A stretch of DNA of 64,000 bases from Truepera sp. bin119 (GCA_002239005.1 MPNL01000009.1:1-64000); one strand, 5' to 3'; positions 16,867-25,458 are shown, counted from the stretch's first letter. The notes: generated from the letters alone by a model not told the origin. Program-made: numbers and translations.

Positions 16867-17784
16867 CTAGTACCTCAGTCTCGGATCGAGTAGGGCATAG
16901 CAGACGTCGACCACTAAATTGGCGGCGGCGACGTTGACGGCTAGTACCAGGATGCTGACTTGGATGACGGGGTAGTCGCGTGACAGGATCGAATCGACCA
17001 CCAGCCGACCCAGCCCGTTAATGTTAAACACCGCCTCGATCACGACCGAGCCTCCAAGGAGGTAGCCGAAGCTGAGACCGGCGATGGTGATGACGGGGAT
17101 GAACGCGTTGCGCAGGGCATGCTTGAACACCACTCGGTTGTGTGTAAGACCCTTCGCACGGGCTGAGCGGATGTAGTCTAGGCCCAGGGTCTCGACCAAG
17201 CTGGCTCGGGTCATGCGGGCGATGAATGCCATCGAGAATACCGAGAGCGCGAGGGCGGGTAGCACGTAGTAGCGTGGGCCTGACAGGCCCGAGGTTGGGA
17301 ACCAGCCGAGTTGGACCGAGAAATAGTAGATCAGGAGTAGCCCCAGCCAAAAGCCGGGGATGGAGATGCCCGCTTGGCTAGCGAGCATGGTGAGCAGATC
17401 CCAGGCGCTGTTGCGGGTGCTGGCCGCAATCATGCCCGCTAGGGTTCCCAATGTCAGGGCGATCGCCATCGCGGCGAATGCCAGGCTGATGGTTGCAGGG
17501 TAGCGCCGTGAGATCATCTCAGCTACGGGGCGGCGCGTGGCGTACGAGGTTCCCAAGTCGAATGTCACGAGCTTGCGCAAGAATGTAGCGTACTGCACCG
17601 GCAGGGGGCGGTTCAGACCGAGATCCTCCCTGATCTCCGCGATATCCTCCTGAGTGGCGAACTGACCTCCGATGATGGCTGCCGGATCTCCCGGCAGGAT
17701 CTGAAGGATCAGAAACACAACCACGCTCATCCCCAGGAGCAATGGGATAAACGCGAGGAGGCGACGTAGTAGGAACAGGGCCAA
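16867..17784 (-). CDS. Peptide-type ABC transporter permease (DppB/OppB family)
   Basis: A 305-residue permease. The N-terminus MALFLLRRLLAFIPLLLGMS is typical of DppB. The family signature ILPGDPAAIIGGQ follows, then the LGTSYATRRPVAEMISRRYP segment and the EAA loop DYIRSARAKGLTHNRVVFKH. Six TM segments. The start appears to be a TTG at 17784 with AGAGGGTGA upstream. The stop precedes the DppC-like ATG by 1 nt, so the two are translated together. They import the ligand of the binding protein at 17855-19375. Confidence 0.9.
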   Translation of the reverse strand: MALFLLRRLLAFIPLLLGMSVVVFLILQILPGDPAAIIGGQFATQEDIAEIREDLGLNRPLPVQYATFLRKLVTFDLGTSYATRRPVAEMISRRYPATISLAFAAMAIALTLGTLAGMIAASTRNSAWDLLTMLASQAGISIPGFWLGLLLIYYFSVQLGWFPTSGLSGPRYYVLPALALSVFSMAFIARMTRASLVETLGLDYIRSARAKGLTHNRVVFKHALRNAFIPVITIAGLSFGYLLGGSVVIEAVFNINGLGRLVVDSILSRDYPVIQVSILVLAVNVAAANLVVDVCYALLDPRLRY

Positions 17785-17813
17785 GCCGGCTCACCCTCTG
17801 ATCTACCGGAATT

Positions 17814-17841
17814 CCTGGTGGAGCCTTCAGGCTCCACCAGG
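17814..17841 (-). repeat. Perfect 12-bp hairpin between binding-protein and permease genes
   Basis: CCTGGTGGAGCC and GGCTCCACCAGG flank a TTCA loop. It lies in the ~70-nt gap after the binding-protein gene. No T-tract follows in the direction of transcription, so it is more likely an mRNA 3' stabiliser or attenuator. Such a structure would allow more binding protein than permease to be made. Confidence 0.55.
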
Positions 17842-17854
17842 CGGAGAGGCAACC

Positions 17855-19375
17855 TCAGTTGCCAATAGTGACGTTGCGAAGGTCGAACTTAGCAGGGTGG
17901 TGGATGTAGCCCTGCACGCTGGCGTTGACGGCCTGTACCTGTTTACGGGCGCGGACCATCAGGCGCGGTGCCTCTTCGGTAAGGCGGGCGACGATCTCTT
18001 TGATGAGTTCGCGTCGCACGTCGGCATCGAGCTCATTGCGCTGCTGGGCAATGAGGGCGTCGATCTCGGCGTTCGAGTAGAGGCTACGGTTGCGGCTGCC
18101 TATGGAGGAACTCTCGAATTCCGGCAGGATGCGGTCGGCGTCGCCGAAGGCGTAGGTGCCGACCACCATCAACTCGTGCTCACCGGCGGCGGTGGCCGAC
18201 AGGAACGTTCCCCAATCGAGGGTACGGATACTTACGTTCACCCCGATGTCGGCTAACTGGCCCTGCACCGCCTCAGCGATGCGGGCGTGCTCGGGCCGGT
18301 CTGCGATCAGGAACTCGATATCGAACCCGTCAGAGAAACCAGCTTCGGCAAGCAGTTCACGCGCCCGCTCCGGATCGTACGGGTAGGGAGAGGCTCCCAT
18401 GGTCTCCGGATCGAAACCCCAGACTCCGGGGGCGAGTGCGACGCCGTAGCGGGTCCCGGTGTTCTCGAGCACAGTCTCGAGGATGAGGTCGAGGTCGATA
18501 CCATAGGCGAGTGCCTGACGGACAGTAGCGCTATCTAGCGGGGGTTTCTGGGTGTTGAACCAGAGCATGTCGGCCAAGTCCGACGGGCCCTCTACCAGGA
18601 CGGTGTCATCGCGCATACCGAGCAGCGGGATCTGACTCGACTCGACGAAGGTCAGCACGTCGACCTCGCCCGTCATGTAGGAGGCGAGGCGGGTGTTGTC
18701 CTCGGGAACGTAGAGGAACTCGGCGCGCTTCACAGCGGGCACCCCGCCCCAGTAGTCGTCTACAGCTTCGACCACTGTGAGGTTGCGTGCCTCGTGAGAG
18801 ACTACACGGTAGGGGCCTGTTCCAACAGGGGCAGAGTTGAAGTCGTCGCCGAGCACCTCGACCGCAGTCGGACTGACGATGAAGGGAATGTAGAAATTCA
18901 GGCCGGACAGGATGCCGGGGTAGGCCCCGTTGGTGGAGATGTCGACAGTGAGATCATCGACGACGCTGGCGCCGGCGTACCAACCGAAGTTGCTGGAGTG
19001 GAGCGACTCGGGTGCCGCCATCCGGTCGAGGTTGAACACAACCGCCTCGGCGTTGAAGGGGGTACCATCGTGGAAGGTGACGCCCTCACGGAGGTGGAAA
19101 CGCCAGGTGGTGTCATCCACGACCTCCCAGGAGGTGGCCAACATCGGTTCGTAGGCGCCGTCGGGGCTGGTGGTAACTAGGTTCTCCATAACGTTGATCA
19201 TGGCGAACCCCATAGTCGAGCTCGATTCCTGAGTGGGATCCAGGTTAAGAAGCGGAGTCCGAACTGCAAGGACCAGCGGATCCTGGGCGAGTGTGGGGGT
19301 GACGAACACCAGCAGGGCGGATACCATTACCAGAACCAGACGCAGTAGCACAGGGGGTCGGGGGGTACGCTTCAC
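17855..19375 (-). CDS. ABC transporter substrate-binding protein, family 5 (peptide/nickel type)
   Basis: A 506-residue secreted protein. It has a signal peptide (~1-30) with a basic start, a hydrophobic LRLVLVMVSALLVFV core and an Ala-x-Ala-type cleavage near TLAQ. Family-5 features follow: FAMINVMENLVTTSPDG, LATSWEVVDDTTWRFHLREG, VTFHDGTPFNAEAVVFNLDR, and a late ALAYGIDLDLI. There is no lipobox cysteine, so it is free in the periplasm. It captures peptides or peptide-like compounds for the adjacent permeases. The start is a GTG with GGAGG 6 nt upstream. Flanking amide hydrolases suggest the cargo is an N-substituted amino acid, short peptide or cyclic amide (inference). Confidence 0.88.
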   Translation of the reverse strand: MKRTPRPPVLLRLVLVMVSALLVFVTPTLAQDPLVLAVRTPLLNLDPTQESSSTMGFAMINVMENLVTTSPDGAYEPMLATSWEVVDDTTWRFHLREGVTFHDGTPFNAEAVVFNLDRMAAPESLHSSNFGWYAGASVVDDLTVDISTNGAYPGILSGLNFYIPFIVSPTAVEVLGDDFNSAPVGTGPYRVVSHEARNLTVVEAVDDYWGGVPAVKRAEFLYVPEDNTRLASYMTGEVDVLTFVESSQIPLLGMRDDTVLVEGPSDLADMLWFNTQKPPLDSATVRQALAYGIDLDLILETVLENTGTRYGVALAPGVWGFDPETMGASPYPYDPERARELLAEAGFSDGFDIEFLIADRPEHARIAEAVQGQLADIGVNVSIRTLDWGTFLSATAAGEHELMVVGTYAFGDADRILPEFESSSIGSRNRSLYSNAEIDALIAQQRNELDADVRRELIKEIVARLTEEAPRLMVRARKQVQAVNASVQGYIHHPAKFDLRNVTIGN

Positions 19376-19433
19376 AGTTGACCTCCTCAGGTCAGAGCGA
19401 GAGTTCGGAGAGGGCGACTATCTGGAACGGATC

Positions 19434-20264
19434 TCACTTCATGGTGGCCTCCTCACGGTCTTTGGCAACGCGTTCGGACCAGATCTCCAGGAACTCGACG
19501 AGGGCCTCAACGAATAGCTCCTGATTGCACTTCCCTAGCTCGGCGGTCGCGTCGCTCGGGTCGAGCAGAGAAATGACCCCTGTATCGGAGAGTTCGTCAG
19601 TAGGAGGTAGGTCCGTGGTGATGAAGCTGAGGAGCTCGGGCCGCTCGCGCACCTCTTTCAAGAGCTGGCGCTGTCCTCCACGCAGGGCGAGTTCGGGCCG
19701 GCGAGCCCGCTCCAGCTTCACTAGGTGGGGGCGGCTAGCGAGAACGCTGGAGGTCTCCCCAACCCCCGCATGGATGTCGAGCTTGTCGATGTTCTCGGAG
19801 AGGTAGATCTTGCGGAGTTGCGCGATACCGAACAGCATGGCTACGGCGTCAGTGCGCTTGGTGATTAGGTGGGCGGCATAGGCCATTGCGACTTCGTTCC
19901 CGCCATGACCGTTTACTAGCGCGATGCGCCGGAAGCCGTGGTGCGCCAGGCACTCCGCCGTCTCGAGCAAGACCGTTACGAACGTCTCTTGGCTCAGTGA
20001 AAGGGTGCCTGGGAAGCCGAGGTGATGCGCCGACACGCCAGCGAACAGTACCGGAGCGACCACTCCCCGGGCGCGCGGCGCTGCCGACCGGGCGAGATCG
20101 AATGCGCCGAAGGTGTCGGTGCCGAGCGGCAGGTGCGGACCGTGTTGCTCGGTCGCCCCGACCGGGATGATAGCGAGATCGGTATGCTCCAGGGCACTTC
20201 TCACCTCCTCCCAGGTCATGTCAGGTAAGAACCAGGGGTCCTTGACGGGGTCGGTGCTGTTCAT
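19434..20264 (-). CDS. Creatininase-family amidohydrolase
   Basis: A 276-residue protein with the creatininase hallmarks: IIPVGATEQHGPHLPLGTD, supplying Glu39, His41 and Asp50, and ALVNGHGGNE with His120. These residues bind two metal ions. The family opens cyclic amides (creatinine to creatine) or hydrolyses related amides such as formamidopyrimidines and mycofactocin precursors. No creatinine-specific residue set can be confirmed by eye. The ATG at 20264 overlaps the stop of the M20 gene (ATGA) and is preceded by GGGGGAGCAGC. Its place beside a peptide importer and M24 and CSHase-like enzymes makes a ring-opening or deacylating step likely (inference). Confidence 0.83.
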   Translation of the reverse strand: MNSTDPVKDPWFLPDMTWEEVRSALEHTDLAIIPVGATEQHGPHLPLGTDTFGAFDLARSAAPRARGVVAPVLFAGVSAHHLGFPGTLSLSQETFVTVLLETAECLAHHGFRRIALVNGHGGNEVAMAYAAHLITKRTDAVAMLFGIAQLRKIYLSENIDKLDIHAGVGETSSVLASRPHLVKLERARRPELALRGGQRQLLKEVRERPELLSFITTDLPPTDELSDTGVISLLDPSDATAELGKCNQELFVEALVEFLEIWSERVAKDREEATMK

Positions 20265-21472
20265 GCTGCTCCCCCCTTTTTGGCTAGACACCAGCGTAGG
20301 ATCACGTTGGCGAGGATGCGTATGGCATCTAAGTACTGGCTGATCTCGAGTTGCTCGTTGGCAGCGTGCCCCTGCGACATATCACCCGGGCCGAAGTTAA
20401 CGGTGGGAATGTCGAGGCTGCGCAGTAGCCGCATGTCGGTACCGGCTAGCAAGCCCCGAGGTTCTCCGCGATAACCGTACCGCCGACTCTCCTCTCCGAG
20501 GAGGTGGACTAAGGGATGACCGGTGGGTGTCTGACTCGCCTCAAAGGCGAGCCAGCTCCAGCGCCACTCCGGCGGGTGCTTGTGAAGCCAGGGATCAGCT
20601 TGTGTGACCTCAGCTACCACCCGTTCAACTCTGGCGCTCATGCTGGCAAGCGTGTCGGGTGGAACCCAACCCACCACTCCCTCGATTTCGCAGGCGGCCG
20701 CTACCGAGGCGAAGGACGAGCCGCCGGCGATGCGACCTAGGTTGAAAACGTAAGGGGTATCGAGTTCTGGCCACAAGTGGGCGTCGGCCCGACAGGCAAG
20801 GTCTCGGTGCAGCGCTTCGAGCGCCTCGACGAAGCGCATGGCTAGGTTTACTGCATTCACGCCTCGGTAGGCCTCGCCGGCGTGTGCGCCTAGGCCTCGG
20901 ACCGCGAGCTGGAACGATCGGGCACCGCGGGTAGCTGTGCTCGGCTGGAGTTCGGTTGGTTCACCAATGATAGCGGCGTCCGGCAGAGGTTTCCCGAGCC
21001 GCTCCTGATCCCGCAGCCAAGCCTCGGTGCCGCCGCCGCTAGCCTCTTCATCGACGACGCTGGTGAGGGTAATGGGCCCGAGCGCATCGCCAGCCAGTTC
21101 ACGTGCAATCCAGACAGCCTGCAGCATGGCTAGGAGCGATCCCTTGGCGTCGGCTGCTCCACGCCCTCTCACATACCCGTCGGCGACGCGGGCCTCGAAG
21201 GGTGCATGGTTCCAGTTGGGCTCATCGGCAGCCACCACATCACAGTGGCCGTTTAAGAGCAGGCTGCGACAACTGAGATTTCCCGGGAGGGCGACCTCGA
21301 CATTCGGGCGCGCTTCGAGATGACTCTCCTGAAGTGTTGCCGGTAGGCCTTTAGCCCTACATAATTTTTGGAAGAAGTGTTGAAATCGTGCCTCGCCCAC
21401 CTGATCGTCGAGACGCTCGACCCGCGCTGGGTTGATGCTGGCGAGCGATACCGCCTCCGCGAGATCGTTCAC
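20261..21472 (-). CDS. M20-family metallopeptidase (ArgE/DapE-like deacylase)
   Basis: The M20 core is complete. SLLLNGHCDVV holds the first metal His and Asp, DGYVRGRGAADAKGSLLAML the bridging Asp, SVVDEEASGGGTEAW the catalytic Glu pair, and IIGEPTELQPS and NFGPGDMSQGHAANEQLEIS the last ligands. The insert between contains a dimerisation/lid domain. Members remove N-acyl or N-terminal groups from amino acids (acetylornithine, succinyl-diaminopimelate) or act as dipeptidases. The N-terminus is uncertain: the frame is open to 21646, but only this GTG is a credible start outside the upstream gene. Its stop overlaps the creatininase start. Confidence 0.82.
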   Translation of the reverse strand: MNDLAEAVSLASINPARVERLDDQVGEARFQHFFQKLCRAKGLPATLQESHLEARPNVEVALPGNLSCRSLLLNGHCDVVAADEPNWNHAPFEARVADGYVRGRGAADAKGSLLAMLQAVWIARELAGDALGPITLTSVVDEEASGGGTEAWLRDQERLGKPLPDAAIIGEPTELQPSTATRGARSFQLAVRGLGAHAGEAYRGVNAVNLAMRFVEALEALHRDLACRADAHLWPELDTPYVFNLGRIAGGSSFASVAAACEIEGVVGWVPPDTLASMSARVERVVAEVTQADPWLHKHPPEWRWSWLAFEASQTPTGHPLVHLLGEESRRYGYRGEPRGLLAGTDMRLLRSLDIPTVNFGPGDMSQGHAANEQLEISQYLDAIRILANVILRWCLAKKGGAA

Positions 21473-21557
21473 GAACTGCTCTTGACGCTCTGTGACTAGG
21501 GCATTGCTCCATTCGTTCCAGGTGTGGTCCGGGATCTCAGCCTGGGATCTCTGTATC

Positions 21558-22952
21558 TCAGGTGATATGGCGAACCACCTCTCCCTTAATCCCCTGCTCT
21601 TGTGCGAAGCTGATCCCAGCGTCGGTGGTGAGAAAGCTCCCACCACTTCCTGTCAGTGCGCCTTCGGCGTAGACCATGTTGCCAGAGGCAACCGTGTAGG
21701 CTATCGAGCCGCGCTCTAGGTCGAGAATTGTGAGGTCGGCCACGCTTCCGGGCCGCAACGTACCGCGGTCAGCGAGATGCAGCATGCGTGCGGGGGCGGT
21801 TGACGCCTTCTCAACGAACTCCGAGAGAGACAGGGCTCCGTAACGCACCAGCGCTAATCCCTGCTGCACCGTGCTGTTTCGTGGGATGGAGCCACCGTCG
21901 GTCGCCAGGGCAGAGACGATGAAATCCCCCTCGTGCCGGGCTGTAGCCAGCAGTGAGGTTACCTCCGGTGGATTCACTGGGAAGCTCACCACCAGCTCAC
22001 CACCGGCTTGGCGATAGTGCTCGATTCCAACGGTCCCTGCCACGAGTTCGGTGCCGGCTAACCCCTCAATGTTGACCTGGGCGTAGCCCATCTCTATCGC
22101 CCGCTCCAAGCCTTCCCTTGTCTCGGGATGACCTCCCAATCGGAGGCAGGTGCGAGTCACGTGGCTCACAGGAACGCCGTCACTGCAGTGGCCCGAGGTG
22201 CCGTTCCAGCGCGACAGATAGCTCTCACTCGCTATCCCCTTGCCCGCCAGGGCACGCAGGGCCCGGCGAGCCTCCTTGATCGGGTCGTTGAGCAGTTGAC
22301 CGCGGCAGTAGCTGTTGACATGCGCGATCTGGACCGGATTGTCGCCTATCAGTTCGATTGCCTCCTCCAGGCCGCGAATATCGCTGCCAGTCTCGGTAGA
22401 GCCACAATGGATAGCAAGGTAGCAGCCGCGTTCACGTGTTAGATCTACGGTTACGCGTATCGCTTCGGGCACGAGTGGATAGTGCCCACCGAGGAGCTTC
22501 ACCCCGAGGGCACCCTGCTTCAGTGCTCTCTCAATCTCGTGCTCTAGCTCAATATGGCTGGGGTTTGAGTTGGAGAGGTTGCGTCCTGGGATGAGTGGTA
22601 GTAGGTAGCCTATGTGAATGCCGCAGCCCCGTTCGCGCAGGCCGCGAGCGAGGTCGGGGCCATCCCCTGCCAGTTCTAGACAGGCGGTCACTCCGGCCCG
22701 GGCAACCATCGCTATTCCGTAGGTCTTGCCGAACGGTATTGAAAGGTGAACGTGTGGATCGATGAGGCCAGGAACAACCACTAGCCCCTCAACTGAGAGG
22801 TGTCGCCGGGCACGGATAAGCTGGCCACTAGGTTCGACCGCTTCGATGTAGCCATGGCGGATGCCTACGTCGACGATCTCGTCGACCCCAGTTGCCGGAT
22901 CGACCACGCGGCCATCGGTTACCACCAAGTCGAGGTCGGCCAAGTTGGACAT
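21558..22952 (-). CDS. Amidohydrolase superfamily, dihydroorotase/hydantoinase/D-aminoacylase-like
   Basis: A 464-residue TIM-barrel metal hydrolase. The metal-site residues are all visible: His67-x-His69 (LIDPHVHL), Lys152 as the likely carboxylated bridging lysine (GVKLLGGHYP), His182 (AIHCGS), His211 (IAHVNS) and the catalytic Asp352 (ALATDGGS). The C-terminal RPGSVADLTILDLERG strand region is typical. The family includes dihydropyrimidinase/hydantoinase, allantoinase and N-acyl-D-amino-acid deacylases. It would open a ring or deacylate early in the pathway (inference). Its ATG shares one base with the stop of the dehydrogenase gene (TGATG), showing tight coupling. Confidence 0.85.
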   Translation of the reverse strand: MSNLADLDLVVTDGRVVDPATGVDEIVDVGIRHGYIEAVEPSGQLIRARRHLSVEGLVVVPGLIDPHVHLSIPFGKTYGIAMVARAGVTACLELAGDGPDLARGLRERGCGIHIGYLLPLIPGRNLSNSNPSHIELEHEIERALKQGALGVKLLGGHYPLVPEAIRVTVDLTRERGCYLAIHCGSTETGSDIRGLEEAIELIGDNPVQIAHVNSYCRGQLLNDPIKEARRALRALAGKGIASESYLSRWNGTSGHCSDGVPVSHVTRTCLRLGGHPETREGLERAIEMGYAQVNIEGLAGTELVAGTVGIEHYRQAGGELVVSFPVNPPEVTSLLATARHEGDFIVSALATDGGSIPRNSTVQQGLALVRYGALSLSEFVEKASTAPARMLHLADRGTLRPGSVADLTILDLERGSIAYTVASGNMVYAEGALTGSGGSFLTTDAGISFAQEQGIKGEVVRHIT

Positions 22953-23992
22953 CAGCTAGCTAGAAGCGGGTGTGTTACGCCGAGCTCGATCGCGACCGAG
23001 GCGATCTCTTCCCAAAGGGCTGGTGTGATCTCGACACCTTCCTGATCGTTCTTCTCGCGTCGGCGGACGCTGCGCTCGCCAGGTAGCAGTACCTCCCTCG
23101 AGCCGCCCTCAGGGGCACTGGCGCGCATGGCCTCTACCAGCGTCTCGAGCCCGCCGAGGAAGGCTTCGTACTCAATGAAAGCGTCGATGGAAAAGGTGCC
23201 GAAGAAGCTGCTACTCTCCTCGGGAGGATAGCCGCCCAGGACACTCGTGAGGATCTCTACGACGAGCGCGAGGCCCGAGCCCTTGTAACCGCCGAGGGGC
23301 GCGAGCGTACCGTGGGGTGGCAGCGCGCGGTGGGGGTCAGTGGTGGGGGAGCCGTCGGTATCGAAGGCCCAACCTTCGGGGATGGTTTCATTGCGCTTCT
23401 GGGCCATAAGGATGGCTCCCCGGGCGATCTGGGTGGTTGCAATGTCGTAGACAATCGGATTGGCGTCGCGCCTGGGTACCCCTACAGCTAGCGGATTGGT
23501 ACAGAACACGGGCGAGACACCTCCCCACGGCGCCTGGGTTGCAAAGCTCTGCGCACCTGCCGCCGCTGCGATACCGATGACGCCCTGTTGCGCAGCGTGC
23601 TCGACGAAGTAACCGAGCCGCCCGAGGTGGCTTGTGTTTAGCATCACCGCGAAGCACGCGCCGCTCTCTCGTGCCTTTTCCGTGCATAGGTCGATTGCCC
23701 TCTTACCCATCACGTAGCCCCAGCCGTAGTGCGCATCGAGCCGGAGGGCACTCGCCGATTCCATGAGCACCTCCATTTCGACATTAGAGCGGGTCCTCCC
23801 CGCCGCTGCGGCCTTGGCGTAGACGGGAAGCCGGACCAGCCCCTGAGAGTCGATGCCCCGGAATTCAGCGTCGACTACCGCTTCCGCGACCACTGCGGCC
23901 TCCTCGCCAGTGGCACCCGCCCGCTCGAGGATAGCGTGGCTCAGGTCGGTAAGCTGGTAGCGGCTGAAGCGGGTGGCGGCTGGTGTTGACAT
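22952..23992 (-). CDS. Ldh2-family NAD(P)-dependent oxidoreductase (malate/L-lactate dehydrogenase type)
   Basis: A 346-residue member of the non-Rossmann LDH2/MDH2 family. Recognisable segments are DAEFRGIDSQGLVRLPVY, the catalytic-His region LNTSHLGRLGYFVEHA, GVSPVFCTNPLAVGVPR, YDIATTQIARG and LGGYKGSGLALVVEIL. Relatives are ureidoglycolate dehydrogenase (AllD), diketogulonate reductase and delta1-piperideine-2-carboxylate/pyrroline-2-carboxylate reductase. Alongside a cyclodeaminase-like enzyme, a role in reducing a cyclic imine or oxidising a 2-hydroxy acid fits (inference). AAGGGGG lies 6 nt before the ATG. It is the first enzyme gene after the regulator. Confidence 0.85.
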   Translation of the reverse strand: MSTPAATRFSRYQLTDLSHAILERAGATGEEAAVVAEAVVDAEFRGIDSQGLVRLPVYAKAAAAGRTRSNVEMEVLMESASALRLDAHYGWGYVMGKRAIDLCTEKARESGACFAVMLNTSHLGRLGYFVEHAAQQGVIGIAAAAGAQSFATQAPWGGVSPVFCTNPLAVGVPRRDANPIVYDIATTQIARGAILMAQKRNETIPEGWAFDTDGSPTTDPHRALPPHGTLAPLGGYKGSGLALVVEILTSVLGGYPPEESSSFFGTFSIDAFIEYEAFLGGLETLVEAMRASAPEGGSREVLLPGERSVRRREKNDQEGVEITPALWEEIASVAIELGVTHPLLAS

Positions 23993-24040
23993 CTCAATCC
24001 CCCTTGCTACCAACTTGGTTAGTCCTGGTGTCCATACTGG

Positions 24041-24746
24041 CTAGATTTCTCTCGGGAGGGTGATGATGTATTCATGGAGGTCCGAACGGATTTCGGCTTC
24101 GAAGTACTCGATTGGGCGGTCGTGGTCAGTATACGAGGTGCGCCGGACGATCAGGAGAGGGAGGCTATCGGGTATGGTCAACACCTGCTGTTCCTCGGCG
24201 GTCGGCGCGCGGGCGGAGATGCGGTCGGTGCCGTAGATAATGAAGTTCTTGCGATCTTTCTCAATAAGCGTGTGAATGCTACTGGTAAAGTCGGCTTCGG
24301 TGCCGACCCATTCGGGCACGTAAGAACGTGGTGATCGAGAAAGGACGGGTCGCAATCTTGCGGGTCCGTTGCACGCGTAGCACACGCTCGCCAGCAGGAA
24401 GGCGCAGGTGCTCACGGATGGCGCAGCTCGGTTCCCGGAGGTCAACATCGACCGACTCAATATCTAGTGGAAGGCCAGCGTCTCTGAGGTGTTCGGTAAG
24501 CCGTTTTAAGGTGGGCTTATGCATTTCGGGTCTGTTGCGCACCACCACCGTGCCGACTCCCGGAGTGGCTTTGACAAGACCCTCGTCCTTAAGTGAGCGA
24601 ATGGCTCTCCTGACAGTGTCTCGGCTGACATTGAACATATCCGAAAGGGTATTCTCTGTCGGCAACTTGTAACCAACCGGTCGTCGGCCCGAGAGGATCT
24701 GGGCGTTCAACGTGTCCTCAACCTGCTGGTAGAGCGGTCTTCGCAC
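24041..24746 (-). pseudogene. GntR/HutC-family transcriptional regulator, frameshifted
   Basis: The 5' part (24746-~24325) encodes a winged-HTH GntR domain: PLYQQVEDTLNAQILSGRRP, then LPTENTLSDMFNVSRDTVRR. The start of a UTRA effector domain follows (RVQRTRKIATRPFSITT). The rest of that domain, SYVPEWVGTEADFTSSIHTL to YIITLPREI, is in another frame. The switch lies around 24323-24330; one extra base in ACGTTCTTACG explains it. HutC-type regulators usually repress a neighbouring catabolic operon until its metabolite binds. This gene heads the operon below it and lies behind the promoter at 24792-24821. Either the repressor is dead or the base is a sequencing error. Confidence 0.75.
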
Positions 24747-24791
24747 GGACTCTCCTCAGTATTGTGCGTAACAGACCCAGCCGGGCCACCC

Positions 24792-24821
24792 ATTTTAGGC
24801 GAAGCCCCATCTGGAAGTCAA
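24792..24821 (-). promoter_or_regulatory. Promoter of the GntR gene and catabolic operon
   Basis: On the minus strand TTGACT (24821-24816), an 18-bp spacer and TAAAAT (24797-24792) form a near-consensus sigma-70 promoter. The GTG start of gntR follows at 24746 behind GAGGAG. I see no obvious palindromic GntR operator. Confidence 0.55.
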
Positions 24822-24935
24822 TTCTGCAGGCGGTGATTCCCACAGCAGAGTCAGTCTCTGGGAGGATTTCTCGTAGAGTGAATGGTTATAATAAATGTGC
24901 GTATAGAAAGATTATTTCTCGAGAGGGGCAGGTTC

Positions 24936-25210
24936 GGGTCGTAACGTGAGATTATCTCTTACCCCCTTCAAGCCATCCTCCAAAATGAAGTTGTCCCCGT
25001 CCGGAAAGCGATATCTCGATAATCATTCCTTCCCCTGGTATGGGCAAAACTCGGTGAAACCTATTCGAGAACCGCCCCTTCACTCTTCATCATGACCCCC
25101 CTACCGGCACCAATTCCAATACCACGGGCTCTGCTAAGGTCTGGTACGCATCTCCAAGGACGGACTCGCTGGATCTGGTAGGGGTGCGGGATAATCTCAC
25201 GTCACCACCC
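24936..25210 (-). mobile_element. MITE-like element, copy A, with target-site duplication
   Basis: A 275-bp non-coding element. Its two ends are inverted repeats of consensus GGGTNGTRACGTGAGATTAT (about 25 bp including less conserved bases). It is flanked on both sides by the direct repeat AGGTTC (24930-24935 and 25211-25216), which looks like a target-site duplication. A related copy in the opposite orientation lies at 47281-47538. No transposase frame is present, so it would be moved in trans by a transposase with matching ends. The strand is given so that both copies read alike. Confidence 0.8.
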
Positions 25211-25458
25211 AGGTTCGGTGGGGCGATCTCTGCGCTGGTTCAGAAGAGACAATAAAGTGAAGACCTGTTGCAAAACCTGCTGGAGTTGCACAAGACTCTT
25301 CAGGCATCCCTCCTCAATTTGGATTGTAGTTCGGGTGTTAGGCAAACGCAGCTAGTCGAGGTGCTTGACCAAGGTCGGGACTGGTCTTCCCATCCTGAGG
25401 TAGCCGGGTTCTCGTTATAGACTCGCTCCAGTTTGATGGCTCAGGAGGGACAGGCGCC
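25211..25458. other. Upstream region of the TPP enzyme gene
   Basis: About 250 bases after the MITE. Nothing recognisable as a gene. AGGAGGGA lies about 9 nt before the ATG at 25459. No convincing promoter hexamer pair was seen, although TTATAGACT near 25416 could hold a -10. Confidence 0.3.
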
